Made by a program: the position numbers and the translations under genes. Source: Sclerurus mexicanus (lineage: Eukaryota; Chordata; Aves; Passeriformes; Furnariidae). Taken from it: a stretch of 64,000 bases of DNA. Shown one piece after another: positions 39,593 through 53,108 of this stretch (positions are counted from its first letter, which is position 1; every line of letters starts with the position of its first letter). The notes beneath the pieces were generated by a model. It did no database searches. It had not been told where the DNA came from and saw only the letters and a program-made list of their open reading frames with translations. The stretch is from assembly GCA_013396755.1 (NCBI GenBank), contig VWZF01005173.1, forward strand, positions 1,095,322 through 1,159,321, given 5' to 3'.

Positions 39593-41084
39593 ACAACAAG
39601 AAGGTTTTTACAGTATTCACACTTCAGGACATTGAAGTCCTGTCTCCCGAGTTCTCCTGAGTAGACTTCCTCTAAAAAACAAACAAGCTGACCAACAGAA
39701 CTAGAAATTTGCAAGAGAGTACAGCTCAGTCTGGACCATTAATAGTTCTCCAATTCACTGCATCAGTTATTCTTTCTGAACTCTTATGAAATTTCAGTTT
39801 TCTTTACATAGCATCACAGTTGGTAGAGCAAGGAGTTTGCCTCTTCACCCCCTAGTCCATCTTCTCATTCTTGACTAATTGCATGTGTCTCTAGAGCTGA
39901 TCAGGTGTGGAGCTTTTTCATTCATTCATTCCTTCCTCCTTTAGGGGCTCCCCTGTGCCCTTGTCTGTAGCTATTCATGAGCCAAAACAGCCAGGGAGAG
40001 AGAAATGTAGCATTGCCAAGCACCCCTATTCCTTAGCCTGGCAATGAGATGAGAACCAATCATCATTCTTTCATCCATGATCTGTATTTTTGCATAGGTT
40101 TCTCAGACCAACTACTACAGCTTCAGAGATGTTAGTGGAACTAGATAAAAGCATTTCACAGGAGTCACGCCTTTAAAAACATCTTCAGAGAGTTTTCTCC
40201 TCATTTAATACAAGTTCAACATGCCGCTATACAAAGGCGAGGAGGTTCTGACTGCCCCACTAACTCCACTGAGGATCACACATTCACTGAAGTGAAGATA
40301 TCCTTTCATGGCTGCACAGGAAGGAAGCAGCACTAGATCACTTACCTATTGATAGCCACAATTGTCTCTTGTCAATATAAGGCCCAAACCTCTGCAATTT
40401 CAGGTTCCAAAGCTCCGATCAGTTGCAGCTGATCCTGTGGTCTTACAACGACCAAACCTGCCAGTGACTGCCTCTTCCTATCTCCCTGACAAATATTTGC
40501 TTTAAACATTACTGCAAGAGTCAGTATTAGCTACTGGAGGAAGAAAGGTGGGTTTTATACCCACAACTTCCAAAACACTTGAATACTCCACCTAGAAACA
40601 GCCACAGGAGATTTACAAAGAGATGTGCCCAAAATAGTAGCATTCCCTCAATCTAGAGACTTCAGCCTACTTTGGAAGTTTCACGTGGGATAAAAACAAA
40701 CTCTTTAGATGCAGTATTATTGGTTGTACTATGGAAATTCCCACAGGCCCCTAAGGAAAATCAAGCAATTAAGTAGCTGCTTACTATGGCTCTTAATTTA
40801 CATCAGTAAATTGCTCTGGATTATTCCCGGGCAGAGAGAGATTTCCTCTTTTCCAATAATGTGCCTGCAGCAGCAGACTCCTCGCTGTAGCTGCTTTCTT
40901 TTAACACCATTTAGCAGACAGACAAACGGGACACAGGGATGGGAGAAAAACAGGGATCAGAGGAGTTGAGATCTTGAAACACTTTTCAAGCAGACCCAGC
41001 TGTAGTCCTCAGAACAGTGATTAAGCACAGATAACAGCTTTATTGTGCGAATTTAGGGAGGCCCTCTCCTGCACAAAAGGGGGT

Positions 41085-41122
41085 GGGGGGGAGAAGAAAA
41101 AAAAAAAAGGAAAAAAAAAAAG
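41085..41122. repeat. Homopurine tract (G run then A runs)
   Basis: Thirty-eight bases contain only G and A: a G7 block, GAAGA, a 12-base A run, GG and an 11-base A run. It is preceded by GGGGGT. Such tracts can form triplex or G-rich structures and vary in length. Confidence 0.9.
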
Positions 41123-42905
41123 CCAGCCAAATAAGGTTGTTTGAGCTGCACGAAGCCAGGAAAGACTCCAGGAGATGACATAGCTAGAGGAAGCTTTTAG
41201 TCAGCTTCCTTCATACCCTGGAGCAGAGCCAGAGCTACCTCTTCCAGAGGGGCTTCTCTGGGGACTGGCCATTGATCAGCAAGGACATGCCCAACCCAGC
41301 AGCCTGGAGGATCCCGGCCCCCTGCACACCAAGTGTCTCGAACAGAGGAACAGAAGCAACTTGAATCCCTCAGTTTCAGTTCATCAGCTGTCTTTCAAGC
41401 AGCTACCTAGGGGCAGAGTGAGCTCTTTGCAGCAGGGTTTAATTTCTGACTAGACATTATAAAAAGACAAAAACTGAAACAAGTTCCCTCTAGAGGCAGT
41501 GATGCCATTTCCTGTCAAAAAAACAAAAAGTCCATATTAAGACATCTTATGAACCATCCTCATGAGAAAAGCATGAATTGTAATTAACCTTCAGGGGTGA
41601 TTAATCAGACAAAGTAGAATTACCCAAGGAAAGGGCTGCAACCCCTTGAAGGTTCAAAAGAGATATTGCCTGTAAACGTCATGGTGACAGGATATTTGCA
41701 AGAAGTAAGTGATGATGAACCCCTGATAGAAGGCACTCTGTTCCCCATACGATTCTTACAACAGAAGCAGCAGAACTAAAGCTCTCTTTGGGCTCCTTTT
41801 ATTGAGTGTACCTCACCAACCAGCTTCTTGTTCTGCTGTCACTGGCAACAGACCAAGAGGTCAAATATAAAATAAGGGAGTCAACTAACACATTTAATCT
41901 TTTAGAACGCTGGTATGATAAGCATTCCAAACCTAATACTGTTACCTTCAAGTTTTATGAATGGGATCATGACTATCAATTCAGATCAGGCACTTGGAAC
42001 AATTCTTGCTCGCTACAGCATAAAACCACTATAACTGATGTTTTCTGCACAACACAGTCAGTCAGGTGCAGGGCTTGCCATAAGAAAGGAAAGGAAGGTT
42101 TTACCAGTATGTAAAAAGCATGAAGTGAATGCTAGTTTATCATCAATAGTATACTTTAAATCCCTGTTTAACTTTTACATATAAGCCTTAAAAGTAACAA
42201 ACAGAAGCTTTTGCTCACCATCAGGCTTAATTGCTTCATCTGACATGAGGCAAAACCTTACTATTCTTGCAGAATTTAGGAACCAAGCTGATGGATACAA
42301 TACAAACTATGGTGTAAAGACCTTTTCGGTTTTGAAAAATGCCAGGTTAGGTATAAAGCTACAGATAATCCATTACATACCAGTTCAGTAGTTTACCTGG
42401 TTCCACTGTACACTCAGCATCTTTTAGCTGCCTAAAAAGCTAGCACACGTCAAACTAAAGCCTGTCTAATTTTGATCAGTGCTGCTAAACTTCCCAAGTT
42501 ATACTGAGTGAGGGAAAGGAGGCAATATAACACCAAAGGGTCAGTCCTGAGATAAGACAGAAGGCATCTAGAATGTTTCTAGAGCTCCTTCACAGCACAA
42601 GAGGATCTAAACCCAGGGCCCCAAGAAAGAAGTGCCCATCCATTAAAGTCACAGTTTTCATCACTTCACCCTTCACATTCAAGACCTCTGGCAAATTCCT
42701 CACTGAAAAAAAAAAATCACTTAAGTGCAACACTCTGCTCATAGTTGCTGTCTTATTCCAGCTACACACAAGAAACTAATTACCCAGAGGGTTCTCCTGA
42801 TATCTACCTCAGTCTTTCAGTTACCTTTCTTCTAACCAGAACCCTGAAGTTCCAAAGAATAAAGGGAGTTAAGCTTCAGAGACCTCTGGAGTCCAACTGG
42901 GAATC

Positions 42906-42944
42906 AGGGCCATCAGTTCAAATTACAGAGTCCCTGATGGCCCT
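42906..42944. repeat. Perfect 11-bp inverted repeat, 17-nt loop
   Basis: The arm agggccatcag (42906-42916) is the exact reverse complement of ctgatggccct (42934-42944). It lies in presumed MSN intron 1. Confidence 0.95.
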
Positions 42945-45454
42945 AATAGCTATTGCTGAGTTTTAGAAAGCATGAGGGAAAAGTCAACAGTCCAAACTTC
43001 ATCATACCTTAGTCTGATACTCTCTGTATTCACAAGATTAGTTTTGATTAAAATCACTTCTCTACACTGGGTAAAGACTATATTACCTAAAACAGAACTG
43101 CTCAAGTCCTAGTGACAGGACAGCTGAATGTACACCTCACATACAATGGATGCTCACATTTCAAATTCAGGGTCCTATCCAATCATAGCCACAAAGTAAG
43201 TACATGCAGGCAAAACAATCAATGAATCCTGATGCAGAAACCTTGTTTTTTCTAATAGCTAAAAATAAAGTAACAGCCCATTAAATAGGCACTATTGGTA
43301 CAAAAAACCCCAAACAACAACCTAACTAAAAAAAGGTCACTTTCCATACCACAACTAAGATACTTTTTGTAATACTAAAGTTCAAGGAATTAACTGTGGG
43401 GCACAGACTAGCCACCAACGTGACAGCTGATTCACTTCTATGAGGATGTGAAACTGTGTGACTTCCAGCACTGGCCAGCCTGAAGTGACTCAGTCAGAGA
43501 CCAGAGCCCTACTCATGGCAAAAAAACAGACTGTTCACAACTGGGGCAGAGATTTTCCAGAGCTTGACAACGACTTACAAGACATGTTTTAGCATTCAAC
43601 TACTTCCACCCTTCACAATATACAGCATGGGGGGAATTATGTGCCCTCTTTGGTGCCTGCTTTAACTTTTCACACCTTGCAAACTCTTCAGAACACAAAA
43701 AATTTAAACCACAATTGGTTGCTTAACTATAAGATCCCTCTAGATAAAAGAGTGAAGCTTTCCTGTTAAAAGCATGACAGAATCAACAGACTTATCCATG
43801 ACAGACTTTCTAAATAGGCCTCCAACAACCAAAACCCCTAGTCGTGCAGACAAGTCACAACAGCAAATCATGTGCACTAGTTCAAAGGTTACCAGTTAAT
43901 CTTGGGTTCTTATTAATAGTGCTACACAGCATAGTGCCTCTCACAGCAAATCTTTCATAGCAAAATGGAAATCTCTAGCTGGATGTGTTAACATTTAGGC
44001 TAGCTTGAAGTGGAGTAGAGACTCAGAACTCAACAACTTTTGCTGCTCAAGCCACACAGCAGCATGTTTCTGTAAGCCTGGTGAGATGAATGATAAGAGC
44101 TACCAGTTCAGACACAAATGTTTTTCCTGCCCAGCCAGAATTGTTCCCTGGAACATTTCCTCCATCTGTCTTCTTCACAATGGATTTATTTTTGTGACGA
44201 AGTACACATATAACTGTATCTAACTGCCCAGGTTTCATCCACATTTGACCTTGTTTTTTTCCTTGACTGTGGAAAGTCATTTGCACTTTACTGTTTTGTT
44301 AATTAAGCAGCTATTAACAAATCTTAAGCTAGCACACCAGTAGGCATGTTTATTTCACATGAAGAACGGATTACACAGTTATGCCAGCATATCCTGTTCC
44401 TGCAAACCACAGATCAAGAAACAATGTTTAATATATTTCAGTTGGCTCTGCAACCAGGGCAGATGGGGCAGGAAACGAAGGCTGATACAGCAGAAGGCCT
44501 GCAGCTCTGTACAACAGGCACAGACACTAGAGCTGCTTTCTGCAGAATCTGCAGTGTACAACACACAGCATGACAGCAAAGGACTTGCATTTCTCTATCT
44601 GCTCCAGTTTTTAAAAGCTCTGAAAGCAGAACTGCTCTGTCAAAACCAGAAAGCAGTAGACTGAGAAGGTGCAGCCAGCCCAGGGTGTGTCTGCAGAGGG
44701 AGAGGCTGCAGTGAACACCTCCCAGCCGGCGTTCTGATTCAGCCTGGTGCCGGGAAGCCCATCTCACGAGCCTTTCTTCAACTTGTTCATGATTTCTTGG
44801 CCGATTCACTCATCAGGACTCTAAACCCTCTGGCTAAAAGGTCTCAACTGCATTATTCACTTTGAATTAGCTTGAGTTTGATATCCTTTATGACAACGTT
44901 TAAATAACCATCATCATCCAACTATTGTCTCAGTGAGATGAGAGACAGCATTTAAAACGTCGGGAAAAGTAGTCAGTCAAACAGGCATTTAATATCAATT
45001 TTAAAATAATGAAATTAAACTATCAAAAAAAAAAGAGAAAATCAGTGTGGATTGTATTTCAACTTCCATTTGCACAGGGGTGGAGTTTTGGTTAGGATCT
45101 TTTTCTCTCTCCTTTAGGTAAATCACAGACTCTTAGCTTAAACATTTGATGTTCTTAGGCCATTTCAGATGACTCCAGCGAGGAAGCATCCAGAGACTTC
45201 CAGCCTGCTCCTTCCTGTTTTATCAATGAAGGGCTGGGACCAATTTTTACCTCAACCAGGAGAAACTAAATGGAAAAACCCCATGCTCTTCATTAGTCAC
45301 CGAACTCCTGCTGCGAGGAGAGTCAAGTACGGACTTGACCGGACTTTCTGAAGTACCCAATTCTCTCCAGCCAAGAAATACCTCGAGTCAAGCTGGGACA
45401 AGGCTCCCTGGCAACTCAAACCGACTAATTACAAGTTGTGAAAACCCCAACTTC

Positions 45455-45815
45455 TCTTTTGGCGGAGCCCAGGAGGCGGCCGGAGCTCCGGCCAGCTCCC
45501 GCCGGGCCCGACCGACATTTAAAGGCGGGGGGCCCTGAGCGCCCCTGGACCGGCGTCGGGAGAGCGCCGGCCGCTGAGGTTTGTGCGCGGATCAGTGTCA
45601 CTGGTACTTCTGGCCCTTGGTAAAAGCACTGTTTAAGAAAATAATGCTATTTTATTCGCGATTGCACTGTTCACAGTAAGACTACATGGCTGATCTGTGA
45701 CCGGCCCTTCTGTGCCTCGTGCGCGTGCAGCTCGGGCGTTGCTAAGCCTGAGCTCCTTGGCCCTGGGTGCAGCCGGTCAGTGCCTGTTCTGTACGAGGTT
45801 TTCACGGCCGTCCCT
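45455..45815. promoter_or_regulatory. Isolated CpG-rich island, possible promoter
   Basis: The block 45460-45600 is GC-rich with about 18 CpG dinucleotides in some 140 bases, in surroundings that are AT-rich and CpG-poor. A second CpG cluster lies at 45690-45810. It contains a 16-bp perfect palindrome (45478-45493), a TATA-like TTTAAA (45518-45523) next to a GGCGGGG box (45524-45530), and a CCAAT at 45357-45361. Density of this kind in a bird genome usually marks a promoter. Direction is unclear because TTTAAA is symmetric: minus-strand use would give an alternative 5' exon of MSN, plus-strand use a divergent transcript. No MPKT first exon lies in or next to it. Confidence 0.5.
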
Positions 45816-46144
45816 TTGACTAAAAAACATGCTTCCAGCACCAGGTGCTTCAAAAGCCCAAGAGACTGTGGCTCCGTGAAGCTTGGCAAGAAAGCCACAT
45901 CTGGTCTTCAAAGGTTCTCCAAGGCCACCACCATAACCACACAACAGAAAGGAGGAATCAGATTCATGGATGAAAATAGCTGGATGCCACCAGCCAAAGT
46001 TACCCGTGCCATCTGCATTTTGCAACCGCTGTTACAGGGAAATCAAGATCCAGTGTTTTCATGGAGATTTAAAGATGCCACCTCATCTCATTTAGGACTT
46101 TGAACATAACTGTCAAACAGTGAATCAAGTCCTGTTTTCCCTCA

Positions 46145-46199
46145 GGAAAAAAAAACCACACCAAAACAAACCAAAAAAACCCCAAAAAAACCCCCACAG
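46145..46199. repeat. A/C-rich low-complexity tract
   Basis: About 55 bases of A and C with AAAAAAACCCCAAAAAAACCCCC at its end. It resembles the tracts at 650, 9597, 39541 and 43302. Confidence 0.9.
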
Positions 46200-47844
46200 T
46201 CTTGTTAACTTTAAAAACTTGTGTCCAGAAGAAGGAAATGAAATGTTCTCAATAAATTGTCTTAATTTTAAAGGAAAGTAGAAACATATCTTAGTATTTT
46301 TTTTCTTGACTTTGTGTGTCAAATCTGCTAAACATTTTTAATCTTTAAGCCATATTGGTTGATGGAAAAGCCCATGCAGGCTAGCTGTGCTTCATACCTA
46401 CTTTTTTTTTTTCCCCTCAGCATCCTAAATAAGTGAACATTGTGTTAATTTGAGATACGAAAGAGGAAGAAAGCAAGCAAAGCTCTACTAAGCAACTCAG
46501 TATTCTGCTGGGATTAATATTAAACTGAGGTACGTTGGGAATTGACATTAGATTCATAATAACACTGTGTATATCTTTAAAAATTGCAGTTCATTCAAAA
46601 GATCTCAAAGTGCCTTGTAAATATCCCTTATTAAATCCTCAGGGTCTGCAGAAAAGAAGTTTCTCTTTTTTCCCCATAGAATAATACTGCTGTAAATGGA
46701 TATATAATATAATGCAAATAATTTTTAAGCTGATAAAATGTGTTGATTTGTTTTTCAATGTAATATTTCTTCACTATGTAGCATTACATGAGAAAGAGAA
46801 AATCCAGAATAGTTTTCAGCCTATAAAAAAGAAAACTGAAGTTTGTAGAAGACAAGGCCTTGCCTCACCCTGAAGTAAATCAGTAGTAATACTATAGAGA
46901 GTAATAAAACTATTCCTGTGCCCACTTGGCAGGAGATGGAAATGGGATCCACGAGCTTTCTTTGCTTCAGCTGAATATACAGGTTTCACTTGAATCTCTA
47001 TGCTGTGCCTATACAGAAAAAACCCCATCAGTATAATTGGACTGATGTAAACTGGTATAACTTTTCTGCACAGAAAGTCAGGGTGCTTAAGAGCCTCTTT
47101 TACAAAGTTTACTTCCAATTCTGACTCATTTTTGTGTTGAGACTTTCTTAGACCAGGTCCAACAAGACTGTACCATGACAGAAGACATCCGGAATAATAA
47201 AGTCAAATGCTTGTGATTTTTTGTCAGGTTTGGATCCAGGAATGTTATGTGTGAACTCTCTCACTGAATTCAAGTGACTCTGTGGAGGCTTCTTCCATGC
47301 TAACAACATATATGGTGGGGAGAGCCTGATTCTGCTTTTATTGGGACTTCTATTGCAATGTTCCTTCCTAAGACTGAGGTAACTGTTTGAAGACGTTCAC
47401 TATTTTTTTTCCCCAAAGATGATAAGACTTTAGATTATAAAAGTCTAGCTATTTCCGTGCCAAATTTAAGGTGCCACAGTTTAGTATCCAGAACCTAATG
47501 TTTTCTTCATAGTGCTAATGACAGGAGCTATGATGCAAATGAAGCCTTGTGCCAGGGAAACAATGAGACCCAAAGCAACTGGATTCCCACTCAGAGTGTG
47601 CCAGACATTGGCCATATGTGCAAAATGTCATAAACCCTGTGCCAAACAGTCTCGGTCTGAAGGGGTGAGACAAAGCAAAGCAAATGCTACAGCATAACAG
47701 ACACTTCTTTCTCACCCCCGCCACTTCTCTTGTTCTTCTTCCCTAATATTCATAGCAATAGCAAACAAAGTACCTTTCATGCCACTTTGAAAGATGAGGG
47801 TTCCCTGTGACAGACACATGAGTTTCTATGCTTCTCTTCTTCTG

Positions 47845-47877
47845 CTTCTTTCTTTCCCCTTCCCCTTCTCCTTCCCT
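47845..47877. repeat. Homopyrimidine tract
   Basis: Thirty-three bases of only C and T (CTTCTTTCTTTCCCCTTCCCC, then TTCTCCTTCCCT-type). The mirror-like composition could form a triplex. Confidence 0.9.
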
Positions 47878-49785
47878 GTTGAGGTGGAGGACAAGACATC
47901 TGAAACATGAACTACATGGTGCTCCAGCCACAGTACCATGAGGAATTCCTGCTGTGAAGTGCTGCATCAAGACCTCACTCCCCCAGACTTCTCCTTTGCC
48001 AGCTGCTGAGGAGGGGTGGTGTCATCCAGCAGCTCTTTGCTGAGCCCTCCCTGACTGGCCATGTGTGAGAACCACATCAGTGGATTACTTGACAGCCAAA
48101 GGTAGGGGTTATCTCTCCTCCTGACTTCCAAATGAGATTCCAAGGGGTAAAAGTATCAGCTGACTAAAGATCCTCCTTGCAGGAGACTGGAGAAATGAGT
48201 GATACTACCAAGGGCCTCAAAAATGCTTTTATTTCCAGGCTGCTCAGATCCCAAATAATATAAAAGTATTTCAGAATTAGATTAGGCCAGGATGACATTA
48301 AGCATTCTCCTGGGACGAGGTCTGGTATTTCACTGGGGATTTTTTGATCTTGTTTTCATTTATATCCAACCTTCTGTGGTACCTTCTTTTAAGCAGAAAA
48401 AGCAGGTAAGTTATTATCTGATGTACTAGAATTATTTGGCATGAACACTTAAACAAGCGGCTGTTTCATCAGCATATTGGTTTTTTTACTAATGCTGGCT
48501 AACTTGAGCTCCCCTTTGCATAGCTTTGACAGAGGATAGAGGCCAAATTCATACTAGAGGTGTATTTCAGAGGACTGAAATTTAGTTTAATTCACATAAG
48601 TAAAGGGAGGCACAAAATGAAATTGTTACCATAATATGAGAACTACACCTTCACCACACAGTAGTCCTGGATTGAGTCTATTTAAAATTAACAGGTCCTG
48701 TTTGAATAGCAGCTAACCTTCTTTCTCCTGATCTTGCTGCTTTCCTTCTCCTCAGACATTAATCCCTACAGGGTCACAGTGAGATGTCTTCAATGTTGAT
48801 CTCGAATCATTTTAGTGTTTGATTGCATTTAGGGGTAAAAAGCATCTTCTTACTCAAACAAACAAAATCAATCTTTCCATTCACACTTTCCTCTTTAACA
48901 CCTTTATGTCTTGAGCATTGGGGTAGTCTTTTGCAGTGATTCTCAAGCTGGAGGGATGAGAGAGGGAGGTAAAGGAAGTAGAGAGCATACCACATTGAGG
49001 AAGGCAGGATTTCAACAGGCTGGAAATAATTCTATTCCCGTGCAACTGCAGTGACAGGGCAGAAGCTGATGGGCCACAGGATGTGTGACTCCATTTATCT
49101 GATGCCCTTTCCACCTCACAGAACGGATCTCATTACACTGTAGCATCTCAGCTCCTGGCTTGTCCATTCACCATGGCAGAAATAGCTGAAACTGCCTGGA
49201 AATTCCAGGGATTTGAGTCTGCCAGATGCTCTAGTTCCTGGTTCCTCATTCCCTCCAGCATATAAATCCCCCACTAGCAATGACACCCCTGCAAGGTACA
49301 CAGGAGAAAGCAGGACTAGGAACAATGACTCACAGTACATCCCACACCAGTCATCTCTCCCTGAGTGTCTGGGAATATGCTGGTTTTGTGCAGGGGGAGA
49401 CTAAGGAAGAGAGTTCCAAATCAGACAAAAGGTGTGCAGTGTATGCAATGACCGTATGAAAAAAATGTGTGAACAAGCCATCTGCTAGAATTGTCTCTTC
49501 TTCAGTTGTTCTTTCTATATACCACATGCCAGCAAATGCTCATGTGTTGCTTGCTTTCTACACCTTGTACTGCTTGCAGCAATGTGGGGAAGAAAGGAAA
49601 ACCTAGTAGATATTCTGGAACCTCACTCCAAATACTTACAACCCAAATAACAGATAACACTACTAGCAATGACAAGACAATTAATGGGAATATGTTCTGC
49701 CACTTTGGGTGAAAGGTACTAGCATAGAAATGTTCTTAAATCTATGCAGAATGGGAATAACATGAGCTTTGGAGACTGACAGTAG

Positions 49786-49850
49786 CATCTGCTCCTTAGA
49801 GCAAGGAGGTGGGATAAGTCCCGCTGGTCTGTTCCATCTCAAACTAGCGA
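49786..49850 (+). mobile_element. Possible strongly decayed CR1 tail
   Basis: The sequence TGCTCCTTAGAGCAAGGAGG, then TGGGATAAGTCC and GTTCCATCTCAAACTA loosely follows the order of a CR1 terminus (GAGCAGGGGGTTGGACTAGATGA...TTCCAACCTCAACTA). Divergence is high and the assignment is tentative. Confidence 0.35.
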
Positions 49851-51330
49851 AGAAGAATTATTTCTGTGGGCGATGGGAGGAATCAAGATAGGGCTTTCAG
49901 TTTTAGAAAAACACTTCTAATTTGGAAATTAACTCCACTGGTATTTATTCCAGTACCTTTGATCGTGTGATGTGTATCCAAAAGGAAACGTTTGCTCATA
50001 TGTATTTCTCAGAGGCCATAAAGCATTTACTGTCCTCAGGTTCAGCTAAAAACAGACTGGAAACAGGGCACTAGAGGTAAATTAGTACATTACTCACTGC
50101 ATTTTACCTCCAAGGCATGTTAAGTGAACTTTTCTGCCTGACCAGGAGCCACTCTGTCAGTCACACTTGCACCACCAGAGACTTTAACTGCTGGGACCAA
50201 AGCCTCTTCACAGCTCCAGTGACTTGACAGTGGCCCCACTTGATTCCCTACATGCCCCACTCTCAGACAGTCAGACAAGTTTTCCTTACCAGCTCTACCC
50301 CAGGTTTCCCATAGCAGAGTCTCAGACTTCTGGTTCCTTTAAGTCATTTTATCATTATGCAACAGCAGAGTAATAGCTCTACGTGGCCCCTGAGGAGACA
50401 CTCTAAACAAAGGACTCCCTGGGCTTTTATACCTTCTCAGTCTGTGTTCAGATAGCCTAGGGTCTTCCTGCTGAGCCCTCAGCTCCTGTTGTGTCTCTAC
50501 GTGGCCTCAGTAATACAGGATTGGCTATCTTAGAGGGGGCTGACAAAATTGTCATAAAGAGGGAAAATTGGCCCATGTTTCTAGGTAGTGGCACATAATG
50601 TGGAAGATGATCTCAGCACTCACTGTTTCAGACAAATGATCTTTTACTAGTTCTTTCCATTTAAACCTTGGCTCCATTCATTTTGTCTGAGGCCTAGATC
50701 TATTTTTGGAAGCCTTAAAAATATACAGGCAGTTGCCAGCCATTTTTATTCCAATGCAGGAACATTTTATACTGAAGACATTACTCTTGGCTCTTGCTCA
50801 GATGGAATTTTTTTTTCCAGGTGAACACCAAACCCTGACCCATGACAATGTTGTCTAGGTAAGTATTGCATCTGTTTCTGGGCTAGAACGTTAAGTAGAC
50901 TCAAACCCAAAACTTCATTGTGCAGGAGCTGCCTAGAGCAAGAGTCTGTTCTGGGAATGTTGATGCTACCTCTCCCACACAGCTGATACAGTCACAAGTA
51001 AAGGGAATTCCCTTTTACCTTGTTAACACAACTTGCTGTAATCTGCAGTCAGGGTTGCGTAACTGTGAGAGAGTGCACCTCTGGGCAAGCCTAACTCTCC
51101 ACACACTCAGCTTTTCTTTTCCCTGTGGCAGAACATGATGATACACCACACAGCACACACCACCTGGCCCAGTTTGACACAGACATGACAGATGGCATAA
51201 CTTGTTTTTCTGAGGATTTTACTAAACACAGGGCATCTCTGATCAAAAAATACAGAGAATTAAGGCATTCAGGATATTTGTACCAGCAGAATGAGTGAGT
51301 TAGAACAAAATAGGAATGTATAGGTGGGCA

Positions 51331-51400
51331 GATGGATAGACAGATAGATTGATTGACAGATCACAGACTAATAGGCAGGTATATAGATATATAGATACAT
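51331..51400. repeat. Degenerate GATA/GATT microsatellite
   Basis: A series of GATG, GATA, GACA, GATT and GATAT units (gatggatagacagatagatt ... atatagatatatagatacat) covers about 70 bases. It looks like an old interrupted (GATA)n array. Confidence 0.8.
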
Positions 51401-53080
51401 ACTGTGTTCTTGGCTGTTCTTGGTCACAGAAGTTACTGTCTTCACAAGCAGACACAGAGTAGCACTCAGTCCTTATTAGGCCTGTTCTGTTTCAGGATAA
51501 TTCTTCTATCTTCATAAGGAACACAAACTCACACTTTTAAAAGCCGTAACTTTTTTTCTTTGTCTTACAATTTTTTCTCTCACATAACCCATTTCTATTT
51601 ATTCATTCTTAAGAAAAGAAAATCCCTTGAATTAGAATAACAAGAATAAAAGACCCCAATGTTAAAACTAGTTTTTCAAGCCCAAACACATATCTTGAGA
51701 AGATCCCCAAGCCCAGGAGTCTTGCCCCTTCCCCACCATACACATTCCCTCCACTTCTCTGAAAATAGGGCCTCAGTACAAGGTGTTGTGTTGCTCCAGA
51801 GAGGTTTTCAGTCCTATAGAGAAACTGGGGCAGGCTCTGTCCTGGACTTGGCATGCAGATCCTGTCACTACCGCTAAAGACAGTGGAGGACAGAATTAGA
51901 AACTGAACTCACTTTGCCATAGAGCTCCAAGGGCTTTCACTGTGTACTGCCTGACCTTAGTATTTCATTTCCTGCAGTGTGGTGGGCACTGTCAGAAATG
52001 ATGAAGCTGGATAGTTAACTTTGCTTTAAAGACAGGAATATGTAATGGATGGCTTCTTGAAAGTTCATTCCTGTTTTTTATTAACCCTATTACTTGATGC
52101 ATTTGTTGGAGCTGAATGCTTTCAGAAGCACAATAAGTATAGGAATAGAAAGGTGTAGGTAGTACAGAATAGCAAGATGTAGCATGGCATAGAAGCAAAC
52201 TTGTCCTTATGAGTGGTGAACATGTCCTCGTGTCAATATTTACAATGACAATATAGTAAAAATTTCAGGCAATGTCAATTCAGTAAATATTTCATTTCAG
52301 CACGACAGACAACTAGAGCCACTCCCATATTAACCAACACAAGGTTATTAACCACCACCTGCACAGCTTGACTAGGTAATTCAATCTTTCTTGGAACAAA
52401 ATTTAAACCTTGTATTGCCCCACAACAACATGCAAAAATTGTGAAGCACATCACCACACTACACTGTATTTCATTAATCCACCCTTGGGCTGATGCCTTC
52501 TCCCTGAGAAAACGGATTGCTATGAAAGAATGGCTCATTAATCTAAAGAGGAATTATGGCAAGTTGTTCTGTCTTGCCTCAGTTTCCCCAGATAATGCTT
52601 AATTACTGGGATGCGGCTAGTCTTAATTAACTGTTGCAATGTACTCTGAGGGCCAAAGGTGAAAAAAGATGATGGCATTACTCAGCTTCCCAGGATTCAT
52701 TTGGTATTACGAGTATTCTGGGGGATTGACAGGGAATCTGCCTTATTCAGAACTATTTTTTATCTTATTAGTCAAAACACTGGTCCTTGAGGAATGTGGG
52801 GATCTTTTGGTGAGAAAAATACCATTAAGAACACTGCTAAGGACTCACTGGAATCACGAGATTTCACTCTTGAGATCTTTGCCCAAGCTCTTGGATACAG
52901 GAAGCTAAATCCTTTGCCCCAGCACTGCTGCTATCAGTAAATAAGTAGGGAATATAAAGCCTGTTTCTCTGGACAAATAAAAGACACAAGACAAGAAGAA
53001 GAAAATTGATACTGATTTTTGAGAGGTTGGCTTACAAGTTCTGAGTAGCTCCTTGTATTTCAGAATGCAGGTGATGTTAT

Positions 53081-53108
53081 TTTAACTGTGCATTTCTGCA
53101 CAGTTAAA
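53081..53108. repeat. Perfect 12-bp inverted repeat, 4-nt loop
   Basis: The arm tttaactgtgca (53081-53092) is exactly complementary to tgcacagttaaa (53097-53108) with loop tttc. It is a tight hairpin in non-coding DNA. Confidence 0.95.

Larger units (their letters stand above)
39593..45454 (-). other. MSN: MSN intron 1, distal part; no gene recognised
   Basis: No conserved coding exon, transposon domain or RNA gene was seen. Visible items are a purine tract (41085-41122), an 11-bp inverted repeat with 17-nt loop (42906-42944), an AAAAAACCCC motif at 43302 and a 7-bp inverted repeat GTCAAGT/ACTTGAC at 45322-45339. Assignment to intron 1 is inferred from the absence of exon 1. Confidence 0.6.

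Noticed and set aside
44438..44809. Minus-strand 123-codon frame beginning MNRPRNHEQVEERLV, considered as an alternative MSN first exon
   Set aside because: No MPKT and no promoter-like sequence immediately upstream. A GTGAGA donor-like site lies only in a different frame and would not give the phase exon 2 requires.
45438..45623. Plus-strand proline/arginine-rich frame across the CpG island
   Set aside because: GC-rich DNA gives open frames with P, R, A and G by composition alone; no recognisable domain.
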